64,000 bases of DNA, taken from CAUZIZ01 sp965219855. Lineage in GTDB: Bacteria > Acidobacteriota > UBA6911 > RPQK01 > JAJDTT01. Both the position numbers and the translations under genes were made by a program. The stretch spans positions 434,001-498,000 of the forward strand of contig CBDCOR010000022.1 in the NCBI GenBank assembly GCA_965219855.1. The letters run 5' to 3'. The notes beneath the pieces were generated by a model. That model had not been told where the DNA came from, did no database searches, and saw only the letters and a program-made list of their open reading frames with translations. Numbering within the stretch: the first letter of the stretch is position 1; the number at the start of each line of letters is the position of its first letter. Of this stretch, positions 62,724 through 64,000 are shown piece by piece.

Positions 62724-64000
62724 ATGATGAGGAAGGCACTGCTTGTTTTCAGTTTGCTGCTCTCAGTGGCGGCGGCATCGGCGAACCCACCCGAGACCAC
62801 AGAGCCCCTGGACATCGGCTCGAAGCGTGAGCTGTTCGTCGACACCCATCTGATCCAGGACATGTCCGGGCTGCGGCTCAAGCTGCATACTCCCGTGCCC
62901 AAAGAGATCGTGATGCACCATGACAAGCTCTGGGAGGGCAACGCCTGTAGCTACTACTCGATCTTCCGCGATGGGGACATTTACCGCATGTACTACGAGG
63001 CCTGGGGCCTCGAGCCCTCCGGTATTCCGGTCCACGACATCCTGATCGCCTATGCCGAGAGCAGAGACGGCAAGAGCTGGGTCAGGCCGGAGTTGGGGCT
63101 GTTGGAGTTCAACGGCTCCAAGCAGAACAACATCTTGTGGGCCAGTGAAAAGCTGGACGGCTGGGGCTCTTTCAAGGATACCAACCCCGATTGTCCTCCG
63201 GATGCCCGTTACAAGGCCTTCTATATTGGCAAGGGTGGTCTGATGGCCGCCAAGTCGCCCGACGGCATACATTGGTCCGCCATCGGTGACGAACCGGTCT
63301 TGACCGATGGCGCCTTCGACAGTCACAACCTGGCCTTCTGGGACGCGGAGCAGGGGCTGTACCGAGCCTACTATCGAGATTTCAGGAGGTCGGATGGTTC
63401 CTCCGGTTCTGGTCCCGGCAGCTTTCGCGACATCAAGACCGCCACCTCGGAGGATTTCATCCACTGGACGAAAGGGGAGTGGTTGGAGTATCCCGGCGCG
63501 CCAGACGAGGAGCTCTATACCAACAACGTCATCCCCTACTATCGTGCGCCGCACATCTACCTGGGCTTTCCGGCCCGCTACCTGGATCGCGGCTGGTCGG
63601 ACTCGATGAGGGCTCTGCCCCAGTTGGCAGAACGCGAAGAGCGTGCAGGTTTGAGGACCTACACCGGAGCATCCGGGAAGAGGAAGGGCAATACCCGCTA
63701 TGGTACGGCGCTGACGGACGGGCTCTTCATGAGCAGCCGTGATGGGAGGGTCTTCCATCGTTGGCTGGAAGCCTTCATTCGCCCCGGTTTGCGCTACACC
63801 GATAACTGGGTATACGGGGACAACCACCAGAACTGGGGACTGATCGAAACCAAGTCGGACCTCCCGGGAGCTCCGGATGAGATTTCGATCTACGTCACCG
63901 AGGATTACTGGAGAGGGACCTACACCAATCTCCGCCGTTTCGTCTTGAGGGTGGATGGATTCGTCTCGGTCCATGCGTCCGGGAAGGGCGGAGAGTTCAC
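62724..64000 (+). CDS. DIGS-family secreted glycosidase-like protein, 3' end outside window
   Basis: Exported protein with a beta-propeller, GH43/GH32-like look, of unknown substrate. Signal peptide (MMRKALLVFSLLLSVAAASA), then LDIGSKRELFVDTHLIQDMS, the opening shared with the decayed copies at 53549 and 55036. Blades show the repeated pattern of SRDG/SPDG-x-W: AESRDGKSWVRPELGL, AAKSPDGIHWSAIG, TSEDFIHWTKGEWL, MSSRDGRVFHRWLEAF. AAGGAGG precedes tandem ATGs at 62724 and 62727. About 425 codons are visible with no lesion, and the frame is open at the right edge. Confidence 0.82.
   Translation, partial: MMRKALLVFSLLLSVAAASANPPETTEPLDIGSKRELFVDTHLIQDMSGLRLKLHTPVPKEIVMHHDKLWEGNACSYYSIFRDGDIYRMYYEAWGLEPSGIPVHDILIAYAESRDGKSWVRPELGLLEFNGSKQNNILWASEKLDGWGSFKDTNPDCPPDARYKAFYIGKGGLMAAKSPDGIHWSAIGDEPVLTDGAFDSHNLAFWDAEQGLYRAYYRDFRRSDGSSGSGPGSFRDIKTATSEDFIHWTKGEWLEYPGAPDEELYTNNVIPYYRAPHIYLGFPARYLDRGWSDSMRALPQLAEREERAGLRTYTGASGKRKGNTRYGTALTDGLFMSSRDGRVFHRWLEAFIRPGLRYTDNWVYGDNHQNWGLIETKSDLPGAPDEISIYVTEDYWRGTYTNLRRFVLRVDGFVSVHASGKGGEF

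Overview
The window is GC-rich bacterial chromosome crowded with insertion sequences, integrative-element debris and broken genes. The chromosomal gene families (M16 peptidase, DUF3500, DUF4139, YqeY, HAE1-type RND pumps, secreted proteins with a D-I-G-S-x-R-E-L-x-V-D start, Tat-exported Gfo/Idh/MocA protein) fit an Acidobacteriota-like or similar environmental or host-associated bacterium. This assignment is inference from family content, not a phylogenetic test. Many genes are cut by IS elements, internal deletions, frameshifts or in-frame stops, so the genome looks IS-expanded and partly decaying.

Layout. 1-5.4 kb: M16 peptidase, DUF3500 gene whose 3' end was replaced by an IS4 element (9-bp target duplication), YqeY, then a palindromic repeat cluster. 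5.4-13.1 kb: DUF4139 gene cut by an IS1380 element, then a sulfatase-like gene split by an IS21 element whose two host halves can be rejoined exactly. 13.2-14.4 kb: a methyltransferase and ssrA (tmRNA). 14.4-33.4 kb: two tandem, related integrative elements (A and B) that both begin at a CCTCCACCA sequence, in A the 3' end of ssrA. Each starts with a leader RNA-like motif, a small protein, DUF2924, a large serine recombinase and an HTH gene. Element A carries little else. Element B continues with a LexA-like repressor, three unassigned genes (one with a HEPN-type R-x4-H motif), a sigma-70-like protein, a phage-type recombination set (Cas4/RecB-like nuclease, Sak4-like ATPase, DUF669, ERCC4 nuclease) and a DinJ/YafQ toxin-antitoxin pair.

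33.5-43.4 kb is a mosaic: truncated and complete RND pumps, a glycosyltransferase fused to a third recombinase-element fragment (C), a decayed IS6 element at a junction, and a phage or contractile-tail remnant. 43.6-46.9 kb is an IS21-type element with an additional third gene. 47-51 kb holds beta-helix-like fragments, a candidate c-di-GMP riboswitch, a chimeric subtilase and an ISNCY-like transposase gene. 51.2-64 kb is a catabolic or secreted-protein region (Ldh oxidoreductase, amidohydrolase, Gfo/Idh, DapA-like, DIGS family) with a small inverted-repeat element and a second, near-identical IS1380 copy.

How it fits together: ssrA acts as the integration site for serine-recombinase elements. 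A repressor with an operator-like palindrome in its own promoter heads the likely accessory operon of element B. The leader motif repeated in front of three genes suggests shared post-transcriptional or attenuation control within these elements. IS1380, IS21, IS4 and IS6 copies then cut and shuffled both the host genes and the elements.
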